Below, in pieces: positions 26,347-34,558 of a stretch of DNA of 43,613 nucleotides. Position 1 is the stretch's first letter, and each line of letters opens with the position of its first letter. The DNA comes from an uncultured Alphaproteobacteria bacterium (GTDB taxonomy: Bacteria > Pseudomonadota > Alphaproteobacteria > Micavibrionales > Micavibrionaceae), in the NCBI GenBank assembly GCA_900696495.1, contig CAADGI010000021.1:1-43613 (forward strand), in the 5' to 3' direction. Below the pieces are notes generated by a model, which saw only the letters and a program-made list of their open reading frames with translations, did no database searches and was not told where the DNA came from. A program made the translations under genes and the position numbers.

Positions 26347-27060
26347 TCACGCGATCGCCGCCAGCGCCTCTTTCGGATCCACGCTTTTATTATAAAACGC
26401 CTTGCCGACGATCACGCCCGGCAGCCCGGCATTTTTCACGGCGCGGATATCGCCCAGCGTGCCGACGCCGCCCGACGCGATTACCGGGATCGACGTCCCG
26501 CTCGCCAGTTCGACTGTTTCTCCCACGTTGATCCCGCCGCCCGTGCCGTCACGTGAAATGTCGGTATAGATGATCGCCGCCACGCCCGCGTCCTCGAAAT
26601 GCTTCGCCAGCTCCGCCGCGGAAATATTCGCGTCATGCACCCAGCCCTCGACGGAAACGCGGCCCTCGCGCGCATCGATCCCCACCGCGATCTGCCCCGG
26701 GAATTCCCGGCACGCGCGCTTCACTAATTCGGGATCACGCACCGCCGCCGTCCCCAAAATCACGCGGCTCACACCCTCCTGCAGCCAGTGCTCGATCTGC
26801 GCATGCGTGCGAATACCCCCGCCGAGCTGCACAGGCAGATCGACCGCCTTGATAATCTCGCGCACGGCATGCGCATTCGCCGGCATGCCCTTGATCGCCC
26901 CGTCTAGGTCCACGACATGCAGCCACGAAAATCCCGCCCGCGCCCATTCATGCGCCTGCGCCGCCGGGTCGTCGTTATAGACGGTGTCCTGCGTCATATC
27001 CCCCTGGAAAAGCCGCACGCATTTGCCGCCTTTCAGGTCTATGGCCGGGTAGATGATCAT
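26347..27060 (-). CDS. hisA: phosphoribosylformimino-AICAR phosphate isomerase
   Basis: A 237-residue beta/alpha barrel that isomerises ProFAR to PRFAR, the substrate of HisF/HisH. The acid-base aspartates lie in [19 protein letters not shown] (D8) and [12 protein letters not shown] (about D127). The phosphate motifs [13 protein letters not shown] and [13 protein letters not shown] are intact. Length is standard. Stop codons of hisA and the convergent adhesin are adjacent (palindrome TGATCA at 26344-26349). In relatives it is normally next to hisF and hisH; here each side is interrupted. Confidence 0.96.
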   Translation of the reverse strand: MIIYPAIDLKGGKCVRLFQGDMTQDTVYNDDPAAQAHEWARAGFSWLHVVDLDGAIKGMPANAHAVREIIKAVDLPVQLGGGIRTHAQIEHWLQEGVSRVILGTAAVRDPELVKRACREFPGQIAVGIDAREGRVSVEGWVHDANISAAELAKHFEDAGVAAIIYTDISRDGTGGGINVGETVELASGTSIPVIASGGVGTLGDIRAVKNAGLPGVIVGKAFYNKSVDPKEALAAIA

Positions 27061-27156
27061 GGGCCTGACATATAGAGAAACCCCGCCCCCTCCGCAAGCC
27101 CGGACCTCGCCTGAAGCCCGGATTTATTGGCTTTTTCGGCAAAACCCTTTCCTTTC

Positions 27157-27165
27157 TGCTATACT
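27157..27165 (+). promoter_or_regulatory. extended -10 promoter of the Cys/Gly-rich peptide gene
   Basis: TGCTATACT matches the extended -10 pattern TGnTATAAT with one mismatch. No clear -35 lies 17 bases upstream, as is common for extended -10 promoters. The start would be near 27172, about 63 bases before the ATG. Confidence 0.5.
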
Positions 27166-27234
27166 GTCCTATATAGTGTTCCGGCGGTAATGCTAACCCG
27201 CTGAATTCTAATTTTTGGAAAGGAAGTGACTGTC

Positions 27235-27333
27235 ATGACAGAGAACACGAAAAAAGACGATCAGAAGATCAAGGACAAAGACGGCAAAATGACCGGCGGT
27301 GGCTGCGGCTCCGGCGGTTGCGGTTGCCAGTAA
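27235..27333 (+). CDS. 32-residue Cys/Gly-rich peptide
   Basis: A tiny gene that automated callers may miss. Twenty residues rich in Lys, Asp and Glu (with MTG at the end) precede a C-terminal GGGCGSGGCGCQ with three cysteines and seven glycines. GGAAAGGAAG lies about 9 bases before the ATG, an extended -10 promoter lies upstream, and a strong intrinsic terminator starts 18 bases after the stop, so it looks like a complete, independently expressed unit. A charged leader followed by a Gly/Cys core recalls microcin B17-like RiPP precursors, but no modification enzyme is adjacent. A small metal- or thiol-binding peptide is at least as likely. Confidence 0.7.
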   Translation: MTENTKKDDQKIKDKDGKMTGGGCGSGGCGCQ

Positions 27334-27350
27334 CCTGAACCGAATTTAAA

Positions 27351-27375
27351 AAGCCCCGCTTGCGGGGCTTTTTTA
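27351..27375 (+). terminator. intrinsic terminator of the Cys/Gly-rich peptide gene
   Basis: A perfect 9-bp stem AAGCCCCGC / GCGGGGCTT with a 2-base loop is followed by TTTTA. It lies 18 bases after the stop codon. Confidence 0.88.
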
Positions 27376-27385
27376 TTGCTTCACC

Positions 27386-27482
27386 GTCATCGCGAGCCGC
27401 CATTTATGGCGGCGTGGCGATCCAGCCTGAATATTAAAAAAAGACTGGATTGCTTCGTCGGCTAAAGCCTCCTCGCAATGAC
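27386..27482. repeat. dispersed inverted repeat, GTCATTGCGAGG family
   Basis: The outer arms GTCATCGCGAG and CTCGCAATGAC pair. Inner arms GGCGATCCAG and CTGGATTGC also pair, around an A-rich loop. This is a widespread type of intergenic palindrome in bacteria. It fills most of the 263-base gap between the Cys/Gly-rich peptide and the acetyltransferase. A CTCTGTG-type stretch follows at about 27545-27592. Confidence 0.7.
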
Positions 27483-27596
27483 GTGTGGAAATATTTTAAA
27501 ACAATTTTACTTTGCGTGACGTCGCGTACTTTGCGTTAAAAATATTTGGCACCGAATGCGCTGTGATTTCGTCTGTGAGCGCTGTGGTTCAAAAAC

Positions 27597-28145
27597 CTAC
27601 TTCAATCTCTTCGTGTAATAAAATCCCTTAAGCGTTTTTCCGCCCACCTGCGCGTAAAACGGGTGCGTCCCGATCCGTTCATACCCCAGACCTTCATACA
27701 GCCCGATTGCATGCTCCATCGTTTCGCGCACATCCAGGTTGATCACCGATAACCCTTCTTCAACCGCCGTCTGCTCCGCTTTCGCCAGCAGCATTTTTGA
27801 TAGCCCATGCCCGCGCGCCCACGGCGCGATGAAATGCGTCGTCAGGTGCGCGGCGAATTTCTGCGCCTCGTTGTTCGAGGGCGGCTTCACCAATTGGCAC
27901 GATCCGCAGATCACGCCGTCCAGCCGCGCGACAAATAAAATCCGCGACGGCATCGCCGTCACGCCCTGCCAGTATCTCTCCAGCACATCGCGCGGCGGTT
28001 TTGTCACCCATCCGAATCCGCCGCCCGCCTCGATGCCCGCATAGGTCGCGTCGCATAAATCATTCAGTTCCGCAGGCGTGAATTCGTCGATCCGCTCGAC
28101 AGTCGGCGACGGCACCAATGGTTTTGTGCTGGTTTTGTCTGTCAT
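27597..28145 (-). CDS. GNAT-family N-acetyltransferase
   Basis: A 182-residue acetyl-CoA-dependent transferase. The core acetyl-CoA motif region reads FIAPWARGHGLSKMLLAKAEQTA, a R/Q-x-x-G-x-G/A-like loop, followed by the VINLDVRETMEHAIGLYEGLGYERIGTHPFY block that closes most GNAT domains. The first 25 residues are probably disordered. The substrate is unknown. It lies on the same strand as and 41 bases downstream of hisH, inside the his cluster, but no histidine-pathway role is known for the family. Confidence 0.85.
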   Translation of the reverse strand: MTDKTSTKPLVPSPTVERIDEFTPAELNDLCDATYAGIEAGGGFGWVTKPPRDVLERYWQGVTAMPSRILFVARLDGVICGSCQLVKPPSNNEAQKFAAHLTTHFIAPWARGHGLSKMLLAKAEQTAVEEGLSVINLDVRETMEHAIGLYEGLGYERIGTHPFYAQVGGKTLKGFYYTKRLK

Positions 28146-28186
28146 ATTTTATGCTCCCTCATGCGCCCTGAAAATAAAAACAAATA

Positions 28187-28858
28187 TTAAGGCTTCCACT
28201 GCAAAAAATCCGAAATCAGCCTCAAACCGTCCTGCTGGCTTTTCTCCGGGTGAAACTGCACGCCCACCATATTATCTTTCCCGACCACGGCGTTCACTAA
28301 TCCGCCGTAATCCGTCATCCCGAGAATGTGGTGGTCATACTCACATTTGAACATGAAAGAATGAACAAAATAGTAATGCGTCCCGTTATTTGCGCTGCGC
28401 AGCACAAAATGCCTGTTATCCTGCGCGGATGAAGGCGACGGGATCACCAGCTCGTTCCACCCCATATGCGGTATTTTCAGGCTGTCATTGGCGGGCTTCA
28501 TGGGCACCGCCTCGCCCGGAATCCAGTCCAGTCCGGCATGAATTCCATGCTCCATCCCCCGCGTTGCCATCAACTGCATCCCAACGCAGATGCCGAGGAA
28601 AGGTTTCGCCTTTTTTATGACATTCTCCTGCAGCGCCTCGCGCATGCCCTTGATGCCCGTGAGGCCCTGGAGGCAATCGCCGAACGCGCCCTGCCCGGGC
28701 AGCACGATTCGCGTGGCTTTTTTAAGGTCCTCGGGCTTTGCGGAAACCTTGACCTCCAGCTCCAGCCCCTCATCGTCCCGCACACGCTCGAACGCCTTTG
28801 CCGCGCTGCGCAAATTGCCTGAACCATAATCGATAATTACAACGGATTCTCTTGCCAT
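28187..28858 (-). CDS. hisH: imidazole glycerol phosphate synthase, glutamine amidotransferase subunit
   Basis: A 223-residue class I amidotransferase that supplies ammonia to HisF. The nucleophile is C91 in FLGICVGMQLM. The oxyanion segment PGQGAFGDC and the catalytic His-Glu pair in VGVQFHPEKSQ are intact. It begins with the usual VVIIDYGSGNLRS. It is divergent from hisD, with starts about 69 bases apart, and is followed by the acetyltransferase gene rather than by hisA. Confidence 0.95.
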   Translation of the reverse strand: MARESVVIIDYGSGNLRSAAKAFERVRDDEGLELEVKVSAKPEDLKKATRIVLPGQGAFGDCLQGLTGIKGMREALQENVIKKAKPFLGICVGMQLMATRGMEHGIHAGLDWIPGEAVPMKPANDSLKIPHMGWNELVIPSPSSAQDNRHFVLRSANNGTHYYFVHSFMFKCEYDHHILGMTDYGGLVNAVVGKDNMVGVQFHPEKSQQDGLRLISDFLQWKP

Positions 28859-28926
28859 TTTTTCTGGTTTTTTAGTAAACGTCCTGTCATATATAAAGTG
28901 CCACTAAAAGCTACGGAAGAAAAATT

Positions 28927-30228
28927 ATGACGGTCGCCTTTTACAGATGGAGAGACACCGATCCGCGCACGCGCTGGAAGCTTATGCGCCGCGGCCAGGC
29001 CGACATCGATTCCGTCATCACCAAGATCCGTCCTATCGTCGACGACGTCCGCAAAGGCGGCGACGACGCGCTCCGCAAATACGCGAAAAAATTCGGCTGT
29101 CCGGAACTGAAAACCATCAAGGTCACCGAGGAGGAATTCGACAACGCGGTCAAAACGCTCGACGATTCCATGAAAAAGGCCATCCGTCGCTGCGTCGGCA
29201 ACGTCCGCAAGTTCCACGAGGAACAGATGCGCCGGGTCGAGAAACACTGGATGATCGACATCGAGCCCGGCGTACGCGCCGGCGAACAGGTCACGCCCAT
29301 CGATTCCGTCGGCCTGTACGTGCCGCGCGGCAAGGGTTTCTTCCCCTCGACCGTGTACATGCTCTCCCTGCCTGCCGTCATCGCCGGCGTGCCCGGCATC
29401 CATATCGCCACCCCGCCCAACGCCGACGGCTCCACCGGCCTCGCCACGCTTTTCACCGCCAAACTCTGCGGCGTCAACAACGTCTACAAGGTCGGCGGCG
29501 CGCAGGCCATCGCCGCGCTCGCCTTCGGCACGCAATCCGTCCCGCGCGTGCGCAAGACTCTCGGCCCCGGCAGCCCCTTCGTGCAGGCCGCCAAGCAAAT
29601 GCTGTTCGGCATGCTCGACCCCGGCATGCCCGCCTGCTCCAGCGAATCCGTCATCCTCGCCGACGACACGGCCGACCCGCACAACACCTGCCTCGACATG
29701 CTCAACGAAGCCGAACACGGCGAGGACAGCGCGGTTCTTCTCATCACGCACAGCGACCGGCTCGCCCGCTACGTCCAGGACAACCTGCCCCGCTATATCG
29801 AGGACCTGCCCGAGCCGCACCGCACGATCTGCGCGAAAGTCATGAAAGGCTTCGGCGGCATCATCGTCACTGAAAGCCTCGAGGATTCCATCGCGCTCTC
29901 GAACGAATACGCGCCCGAACACCTCCATTTGAAAGTCGAAAACGCGCACGATCTCGTGCCGCAACTGAAAAACGCGGGCGAAATCCTGATCGGCGAACAC
30001 ACGCCCTCCTCGCTCGCCAATTACGGCATCGGCGTCAACCACGTCCTGCCCACCGGCGGCTTCGCGCATTCCTATTCGGCGACGACTGTCTGGGATTTCC
30101 TCAAGCGCACGTCTTTATCCGAAGTCACGAAGGAAGGCCTCGTCGCGCTGAAGGACGCCGTCACCACCATGACCGATTTCGAAGGCTTCCCCGCCCATGG
30201 CGACGTCCTGCGCAAAAGAAAGCTCTGA
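28927..30228 (+). CDS. hisD: histidinol dehydrogenase, divergent form
   Basis: A 433-residue protein of the HisD family, which oxidises histidinol to histidine with two NAD+. The NAD-site stretch YKVGGAQAIAALAFGT and the catalytic pair E331-H332 in YAPEHLHL (E. coli E326/H327) are present, as are H372 (E. coli H367) and H424 (H419). However, the Zn ligand Q259 is E261 here, and D360 is N365, while H262 is kept as H264. The usual AGPSE motif reads ACSSE (236-240). It could be a variant HisD or a paralogue with another alcohol substrate. It is on the opposite strand from the other his genes. Confidence 0.78.
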   Translation: MTVAFYRWRDTDPRTRWKLMRRGQADIDSVITKIRPIVDDVRKGGDDALRKYAKKFGCPELKTIKVTEEEFDNAVKTLDDSMKKAIRRCVGNVRKFHEEQMRRVEKHWMIDIEPGVRAGEQVTPIDSVGLYVPRGKGFFPSTVYMLSLPAVIAGVPGIHIATPPNADGSTGLATLFTAKLCGVNNVYKVGGAQAIAALAFGTQSVPRVRKTLGPGSPFVQAAKQMLFGMLDPGMPACSSESVILADDTADPHNTCLDMLNEAEHGEDSAVLLITHSDRLARYVQDNLPRYIEDLPEPHRTICAKVMKGFGGIIVTESLEDSIALSNEYAPEHLHLKVENAHDLVPQLKNAGEILIGEHTPSSLANYGIGVNHVLPTGGFAHSYSATTVWDFLKRTSLSEVTKEGLVALKDAVTTMTDFEGFPAHGDVLRKRKL

Positions 30229-30232
30229 TTTT

Positions 30233-30314
30233 TAAACCACTGAGAACACGGGGCACACTGAGAATAATAAAAAATCTTCTCGGTGATCTCTGTGTGCTCT
30301 GTGGTTCAAAATTT
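30233..30314. repeat. CTCTGTG-type dispersed repeat between hisD and hisB
   Basis: The sequence starts AAACCACTGAGAACAC and ends CTCTGTGTGCTCTGTGGTT, forming an imperfect inverted repeat. It occupies nearly the whole spacer between the two convergent stop codons. Edges are approximate. Confidence 0.6.
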
Positions 30315-30316
30315 TT

Positions 30317-30925
30317 TTATAGAGAACCCTTAGTGCTCGGAATGACATCCGCCGCGCGTTCATCGATGGAGACCGCCATCCGCAGCGCTTTCGCGAACGC
30401 CTTGAACGTGCTCTCGATGATGTGGTGATTGTTCTCGCCGTACAGATTTTCGCAATGCAGCGTGATGCCGCCGGTCTGCGCGACCGAGTGGAAAAATTCC
30501 TTGAACAATTCCACTTCCATTTCGCCGACATGCTCGCGCGTGAAATTCAGCCGCCACACGCAGTACGGCCGCCCCGACAAATCCAGCGCGACGCGTGACA
30601 GCGTTTCATCCATCGGCGCATAGGAATGACCGTAGCGCGCGATGCCGCGCTTCTCGCCGAGCGCCTGCGCCAGCGCCTGCCCCAAAGTCAGCCCGACATC
30701 CTCAACCGTGTGATGCCCGTCGATATGCAGGTCGCCCTTCGCCTCGACGCTGATATCGATCAGTGAATGTTTCGCGAGCTGCTCCAGCATGTGATCGAAA
30801 AACCCGATGCCCGTATTCATCTCCGCCTTGCCCGTGCCGTCCAGGTTGATGGAAACGCGGATGTCGGTTTCCTTCGTCTTGCGGTTCAAGGTCGCGGTGC
30901 GGTGCTTGGCGTTGTCGCGCGGCAT
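30317..30925 (-). CDS. hisB: imidazoleglycerol-phosphate dehydratase
   Basis: A 202-residue mono-functional HisB, without the phosphatase domain found in enterobacteria. It dehydrates imidazole glycerol phosphate to imidazole acetol phosphate using Mn2+. Metal-binding histidine motifs [22 protein letters not shown] and ENNHHIIES are intact. The ATG at 30925 has AAGAGG six bases upstream; an in-frame ATG at 30940 has a poorly spaced site and would add five residues. It would normally head a hisB-hisH-hisA-hisF-hisE operon in this class. Here hisD, on the other strand, lies between it and hisH. Confidence 0.95.
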   Translation of the reverse strand: MPRDNAKHRTATLNRKTKETDIRVSINLDGTGKAEMNTGIGFFDHMLEQLAKHSLIDISVEAKGDLHIDGHHTVEDVGLTLGQALAQALGEKRGIARYGHSYAPMDETLSRVALDLSGRPYCVWRLNFTREHVGEMEVELFKEFFHSVAQTGGITLHCENLYGENNHHIIESTFKAFAKALRMAVSIDERAADVIPSTKGSL

Positions 30926-31052
30926 GATCGTCCTCTTCATTGACTCCAGTGTACTCTATCACACCGGTGGCTCCTTTGCTTGATTTTAACTGCTTTCCCG
31001 TCGTATAGATCATTTCTGTAAATATTGGAATCTTTTAAAAAGGGCTTCAGAA

Positions 31053-31430
31053 ATGTTCGAAAAATTTCAAAAACACGCACCCGCTGCACTCCTGCTGACA
31101 TCACTCGCCGCCCCTTTCAATGCCGGGGCCGAGCCTGCCAGATGCACGACCAGCCTCTCCGTCGAGCCCAGCAGCGGCAATGACAGCAATCTCTGGAGCA
31201 CTATAAAAAAGATCCGGACTTCCGCAAAGGAACAGGGCGTTGAGGTGGATGTGCGTGTTTACCCGACATCCGGCACGCCCCGTGTCTATATCGTCAACAA
31301 CGGGACGCACGGCGAAGACTTCTCCATAGACGATCTTTCCGTTGCGGGCGACAAGGCCATTCAGGAATGCAAGAGCGGCGCCGCGAAGACCGTCCCTGTT
31401 TCCGCCCCCGATCTTTCCCTGAACCGCTGA
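31053..31430 (+). CDS. exported small protein of unknown function
   Basis: A 125-residue protein with a signal peptide (about residues 1-26, cleavage near NAGAEP). The mature part has two cysteines about 75 residues apart (C31 in ARCTT and one in QECKS) that could form a disulfide in the periplasm. The central part is a plausible alpha/beta domain (VDVRVYPTSGTPRVYIVNNG). I do not recognise the family. It is flanked by spacers of 127 and 262 bases, so it is probably a single-gene unit. Confidence 0.65.
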   Translation: MFEKFQKHAPAALLLTSLAAPFNAGAEPARCTTSLSVEPSSGNDSNLWSTIKKIRTSAKEQGVEVDVRVYPTSGTPRVYIVNNGTHGEDFSIDDLSVAGDKAIQECKSGAAKTVPVSAPDLSLNR

Positions 31431-31692
31431 TTTCAGGGCAAAACCCACCCTTTTTCATCATTGGAGAAGGCTCTTGCCCGCTGCCGCGGCTTTTATTGCC
31501 TTTTTACTGGTCAAACCCCCGCAAAATATTGCATCATGGGTTTTAATTGTTTCATAAATACATCTTATGATTGTTTAAAGGAAACTGCGCGGCGCGCAGG
31601 CCGCCGGGCCAAAAATTCCTTGTGCGGATTGCGGGCCGTTCGTTACAATCCAGGCGCTACGATAAAAAGACTGCGAACACGGAGAGAAAACT
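31431..31692. other. 262-base intergenic region
   Basis: It holds no gene that I can support. The right half is AT-rich (31520-31580) and may contain the promoter of the UPF0114 gene. GGAGAG at about 31681-31686 is the ribosome site for that gene. I see no hairpin terminator or known repeat in it. Confidence 0.5.
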
Positions 31693-32265
31693 ATGGCTGC
31701 ATCACATCACACCGGGGAATCCCCCGGCGGGAATTACCAGCACGAGGATCACTATGGCCGCGGCGGCCACCTGTACGGCACCGAGCTTGTGCTTGAACGC
31801 ATAATCTTCGCGAGCCGTTGGCTGCTGATGCCGATGTTCATCGGCCTTGCCGCGTCGCTGGCGCTGTTCTCGATGAATTTCGTCATCATGATCTTCAAGT
31901 TCGGCATGCATATTTTCGAATACGACAAGAACGAACTGCTATTGATGATGCTGACCTTCGTCGACAAGGTCCTGGTCGGCACACTCATCATCATGGTCAT
32001 TATTTCCGGCTACGAAAACTCGGTCGGCAAGCTCGATGTCCGCGACGGCAAGCTCTCCTGGCTCGGCAAGCTCGATTCCTCTTCGTTGAAAATCAAGCTC
32101 GCGACCTCGATCGTCTCGATCTCCTCGATCCACCTGCTGAAAATCTTTCTGGATGTCGGGCGCTACTCCAACATGGAACTGGCCTGGACGACGGGAATCC
32201 ATTTCATCATGGTGCTCACCGCGATCATGCTCGCCTCCATGGACCGCATCCAGGGCCAGCATTAG
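31693..32265 (+). CDS. UPF0114 (YqhA-family) inner-membrane protein
   Basis: A 190-residue membrane protein. It opens with a 30-residue His/Gly-rich N-terminal extension. Four hydrophobic segments follow at about residues 40-60, 83-105, 137-155 and 166-183. The family block ELVLERIIFASRWLLMPMF at the start and VDKVLVGTLIIMVIISGYENSV in the middle identify UPF0114. Function is unknown in E. coli YqhA and elsewhere. GGAGAG lies 6 bases before the ATG. It is convergent with the next gene, whose stop is 4 bases away. Confidence 0.88.
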   Translation: MAASHHTGESPGGNYQHEDHYGRGGHLYGTELVLERIIFASRWLLMPMFIGLAASLALFSMNFVIMIFKFGMHIFEYDKNELLLMMLTFVDKVLVGTLIIMVIISGYENSVGKLDVRDGKLSWLGKLDSSSLKIKLATSIVSISSIHLLKIFLDVGRYSNMELAWTTGIHFIMVLTAIMLASMDRIQGQH

Positions 32266-32269
32266 CGGG

Positions 32270-33133
32270 TTAGAGGCTCAGGCTCATCTGCCTTGGCTTG
32301 TCGCCGCCATCGCTTTCCTCGCGGGGCGGAGCAACGGGAATAATGCTGTCCGGTTTGCTTCCGGCGGGGCCAGGCAACTGATAGCGCGGCCCAAAGCCCT
32401 CCGCAAGCTGGCTTCGCCAGTGAACGTCAAGCAAAAGCTTCGCCCACACGATGCGGTCTGCGCCCGCGGCATTCTGAAACTGTTTTTCGACGCTCCGCGC
32501 GTCATTCAGGTTCACGCATAGATACCCGATCACATAAACACTTTTCGGCGATACTAAAATCTCTCTCAGTTTTTCAACTTTTTCGCGGCGCTCATAAATT
32601 CCTGCTTCTTCAAGCAGGATTTTTCTCGTGCGGCCGCTGGCGCCTGCGATACCCACATATCCATCTACCAGATGCCTTCTCTTCCAGTGGGAACGCGCAT
32701 CCACCATTGCGTTTGTGCGCGAGAAATTTATAAAGCGCAGAACCCGGGCCGGATGTGCTGATAATTCGTTATACAAAGCCACAAGTCTGGCCGGACTTTG
32801 CTCATCCATCGCAAATTGCTTGTGCGGAATTCGATCATAACGATACGAAACCTCGAGCCGCTCATCGAGATTGAGCCGCGCGTCGTGCAGCATGCTGCCC
32901 AGATACTGGCGCACGGCTACATATTCGCCGGCGCTCTTTAAAGTGACCAGGTGATACTGTTTGGGATTGCGCGTGAGGCCTTCGGTCTTCCTGTCTGAAT
33001 CGACGGAAAAGGAAAGTTTTAGAACGATTGGTTTGTTGTCATTGATGGCCGCCAGGCGCAAAGCCGCCAGCTCCTTTTCGAACCTTTTTGTCCTGGGCAG
33101 GTGAAGCGGGCTTTTTTCATCGTCGTCGATCAT
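32270..33133 (-). CDS. hypothetical protein
   Basis: I do not recognise this 287-residue basic protein. It has no membrane helix or signal. Strand-rich sequence (residues 40-100, with KPIVLKLSFSVDSD and YHLVTLKSAGEYVAVRQYLG) gives way to helical sequence. A Pro-rich and charged tail begins near 250. AAGGAG seven bases before the ATG is a strong start. It could be a nucleic-acid-binding protein from its charge, but this is only an impression. It lies 64 bases upstream, in its direction of reading, of nothing on its own strand, and follows the Smr gene. Confidence 0.6.
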   Translation of the reverse strand: MIDDDEKSPLHLPRTKRFEKELAALRLAAINDNKPIVLKLSFSVDSDRKTEGLTRNPKQYHLVTLKSAGEYVAVRQYLGSMLHDARLNLDERLEVSYRYDRIPHKQFAMDEQSPARLVALYNELSAHPARVLRFINFSRTNAMVDARSHWKRRHLVDGYVGIAGASGRTRKILLEEAGIYERREKVEKLREILVSPKSVYVIGYLCVNLNDARSVEKQFQNAAGADRIVWAKLLLDVHWRSQLAEGFGPRYQLPGPAGSKPDSIIPVAPPREESDGGDKPRQMSLSL

Positions 33134-33197
33134 GGTCCGGCTCCTTTGCCTTTATCCATGACTCGACTTATATTTTAATATGGAAATCGTGTCAAAT

Positions 33198-33728
33198 TTA
33201 CTTTCTTATGCGCCTAAGCAGCACATAAATGGCGCCCAGGCCCCCATCCTGCTGCTTGGCCTGCGCGGTTTTAAGAACCATGGACTCCAAAGGCGCTTCG
33301 TCGAGCCATTCCGGCACGCGTTCGCGTAAAATCCCCGGCTTGTCCTGCCTGCCCTTGCCGGTGATGACGAGCACGCATCTTCGTCCGCGCTCGTAACTGC
33401 TCTTGATGAACCGGGCCAAGGCCGTACGCGCCTCCTGCTGGTTCATGCCGTGAAGATCCAGCGTTCCCTCGATCGCCATTTTTCCGCGCTCGAGTCGCTG
33501 CGCCGTACGCCTGTCGACGCCGCGTCCTTGGACTTGCGTTTTCGTCTCCCGGAATTCTATCCCGGCGCGTTCGATGATTTTTTTCTGCGGCGCGGGAATC
33601 TCCTCATGGTTGTCGTCATATCCGCGCCCCGGCAGAAGCTGTACGTCCGCCGTCATCGCCTTCCACAGCGCCGCGTCTTTTTTGCTCAAACCGGCTCTGG
33701 ATTTGTTCTTGTCTTTCTTCCCAGTCAT
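33198..33728 (-). CDS. Smr-domain protein
   Basis: A 176-residue protein with a basic, disordered N-terminus (residues 1-25) and a C-terminal Smr (small MutS-related) domain from about residue 88. The signature segments are LDLHGMNQQEAR, VLVITGKGRQ and GGLGAIYVLLRRIRK. Smr domains are endonuclease or RNA-cleaving modules; stand-alone proteobacterial forms (as with E. coli SmrA/SmrB) include nucleases acting on colliding ribosomes. A role on nucleic acids is likely but untested. It is divergent from the secreted protein gene at 33751, with only 22 bases between starts. Confidence 0.88.
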   Translation of the reverse strand: MTGKKDKNKSRAGLSKKDAALWKAMTADVQLLPGRGYDDNHEEIPAPQKKIIERAGIEFRETKTQVQGRGVDRRTAQRLERGKMAIEGTLDLHGMNQQEARTALARFIKSSYERGRRCVLVITGKGRQDKPGILRERVPEWLDEAPLESMVLKTAQAKQQDGGLGAIYVLLRRIRK

Positions 33729-33750
33729 ACAATAAGTTTATGCTGTGAAA

Positions 33751-34461
33751 ATGACCGTAGCAACAACCGCCATGCGCGCGTCCGCGCGTCTTGTTCTTTC
33801 GATTTTCCTGCTGTGCTTCGCTGGCATGGCGCTCGCGCAGACTGGCGAAATCACTGAAAGCGACAAGGCCGTCTTCGCTTTTTTCACGCTGAACGGCCAC
33901 ACGCCGGCCTATGAGGAATGGGTCGAGAATTCGCCGAAATATCTCGCGCAGACGACATACGAAGGCAAGCGCGAGGTTCTTGAAACGGAACTGCTGCGGC
34001 TTAAGTGGGGTTTCGGAACATATAATGTCGAGCGCGACTTCATCAAAATCCGCACGCCCGTGAAACTTCTTATCCAGGGCAATTATCTTGCCTTCTCGTT
34101 TCATGAGGCCTCCGGGAAAAACGTTCCGTACTTCCCGTTTCCATACGGCAAGGAATGGATCGCGCTGCTCATCAACGACCTCGATCCGCTGTTCGAGCTT
34201 GAACTCACGCCGGAAGAAAGGGCGCGTACGGCCTCTTTGCCGAAGAACCGCGTATTCGACGGTGAAATTGTCCTGCGCCTGCGCCCGATCAAGGCCGACA
34301 ATAACAACACGCAAAAGCTCGACGGCACCGACCACTGGCTGATGATGGCCGACACCGGCCGCCTCGAACTCCTCTCCGGGGACACTGTCCTGGCCACGTA
34401 CACCGCCCCCTGGTTCCTGGAAAGCGCGGAAAAAGGCGTTTTACCCTCCCTCCAGCAATAA
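33751..34461 (+). CDS. exported protein of unknown function
   Basis: A 236-residue protein with a signal peptide ending near AQTGEI (about residue 30), so it is probably periplasmic. I do not recognise a domain with confidence. The mature part alternates strand-like and helical blocks, with many aromatic residues (YLAFSFHEASGKNVPYFPFPYGKEW). Start choice is open between GTG 33745, ATG 33751 and ATG 33772; the last would give a more typical signal peptide. The close divergence from the Smr gene means the promoter must lie in that gene's 5' end. Confidence 0.65.
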   Translation: MTVATTAMRASARLVLSIFLLCFAGMALAQTGEITESDKAVFAFFTLNGHTPAYEEWVENSPKYLAQTTYEGKREVLETELLRLKWGFGTYNVERDFIKIRTPVKLLIQGNYLAFSFHEASGKNVPYFPFPYGKEWIALLINDLDPLFELELTPEERARTASLPKNRVFDGEIVLRLRPIKADNNNTQKLDGTDHWLMMADTGRLELLSGDTVLATYTAPWFLESAEKGVLPSLQQ

Positions 34462-34558
34462 AATTACCCAAAATTGCCCTGAAATACCGTGTTTTGGCAT
34501 CGCTTTTGCATTACTGGTAGAATAATAGTACGGGCTTATCGCAACATAAGGGCAGACG

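Noticed and set aside
27235..27333. A RiPP biosynthetic gene cluster around the Cys/Gly-rich peptide.
   Set aside because: No YcaO, lanthionine synthetase, radical SAM or transporter gene is near. Only an unrelated-looking GNAT gene lies on the far side of a repeat. The peptide is kept as a separate finding without that claim.
28837..30069. Long open frame antisense to hisD (minus strand, 410 codons).
   Set aside because: It covers hisD, which has recognised motifs. The antisense frame has none and is a by-product of codon bias.
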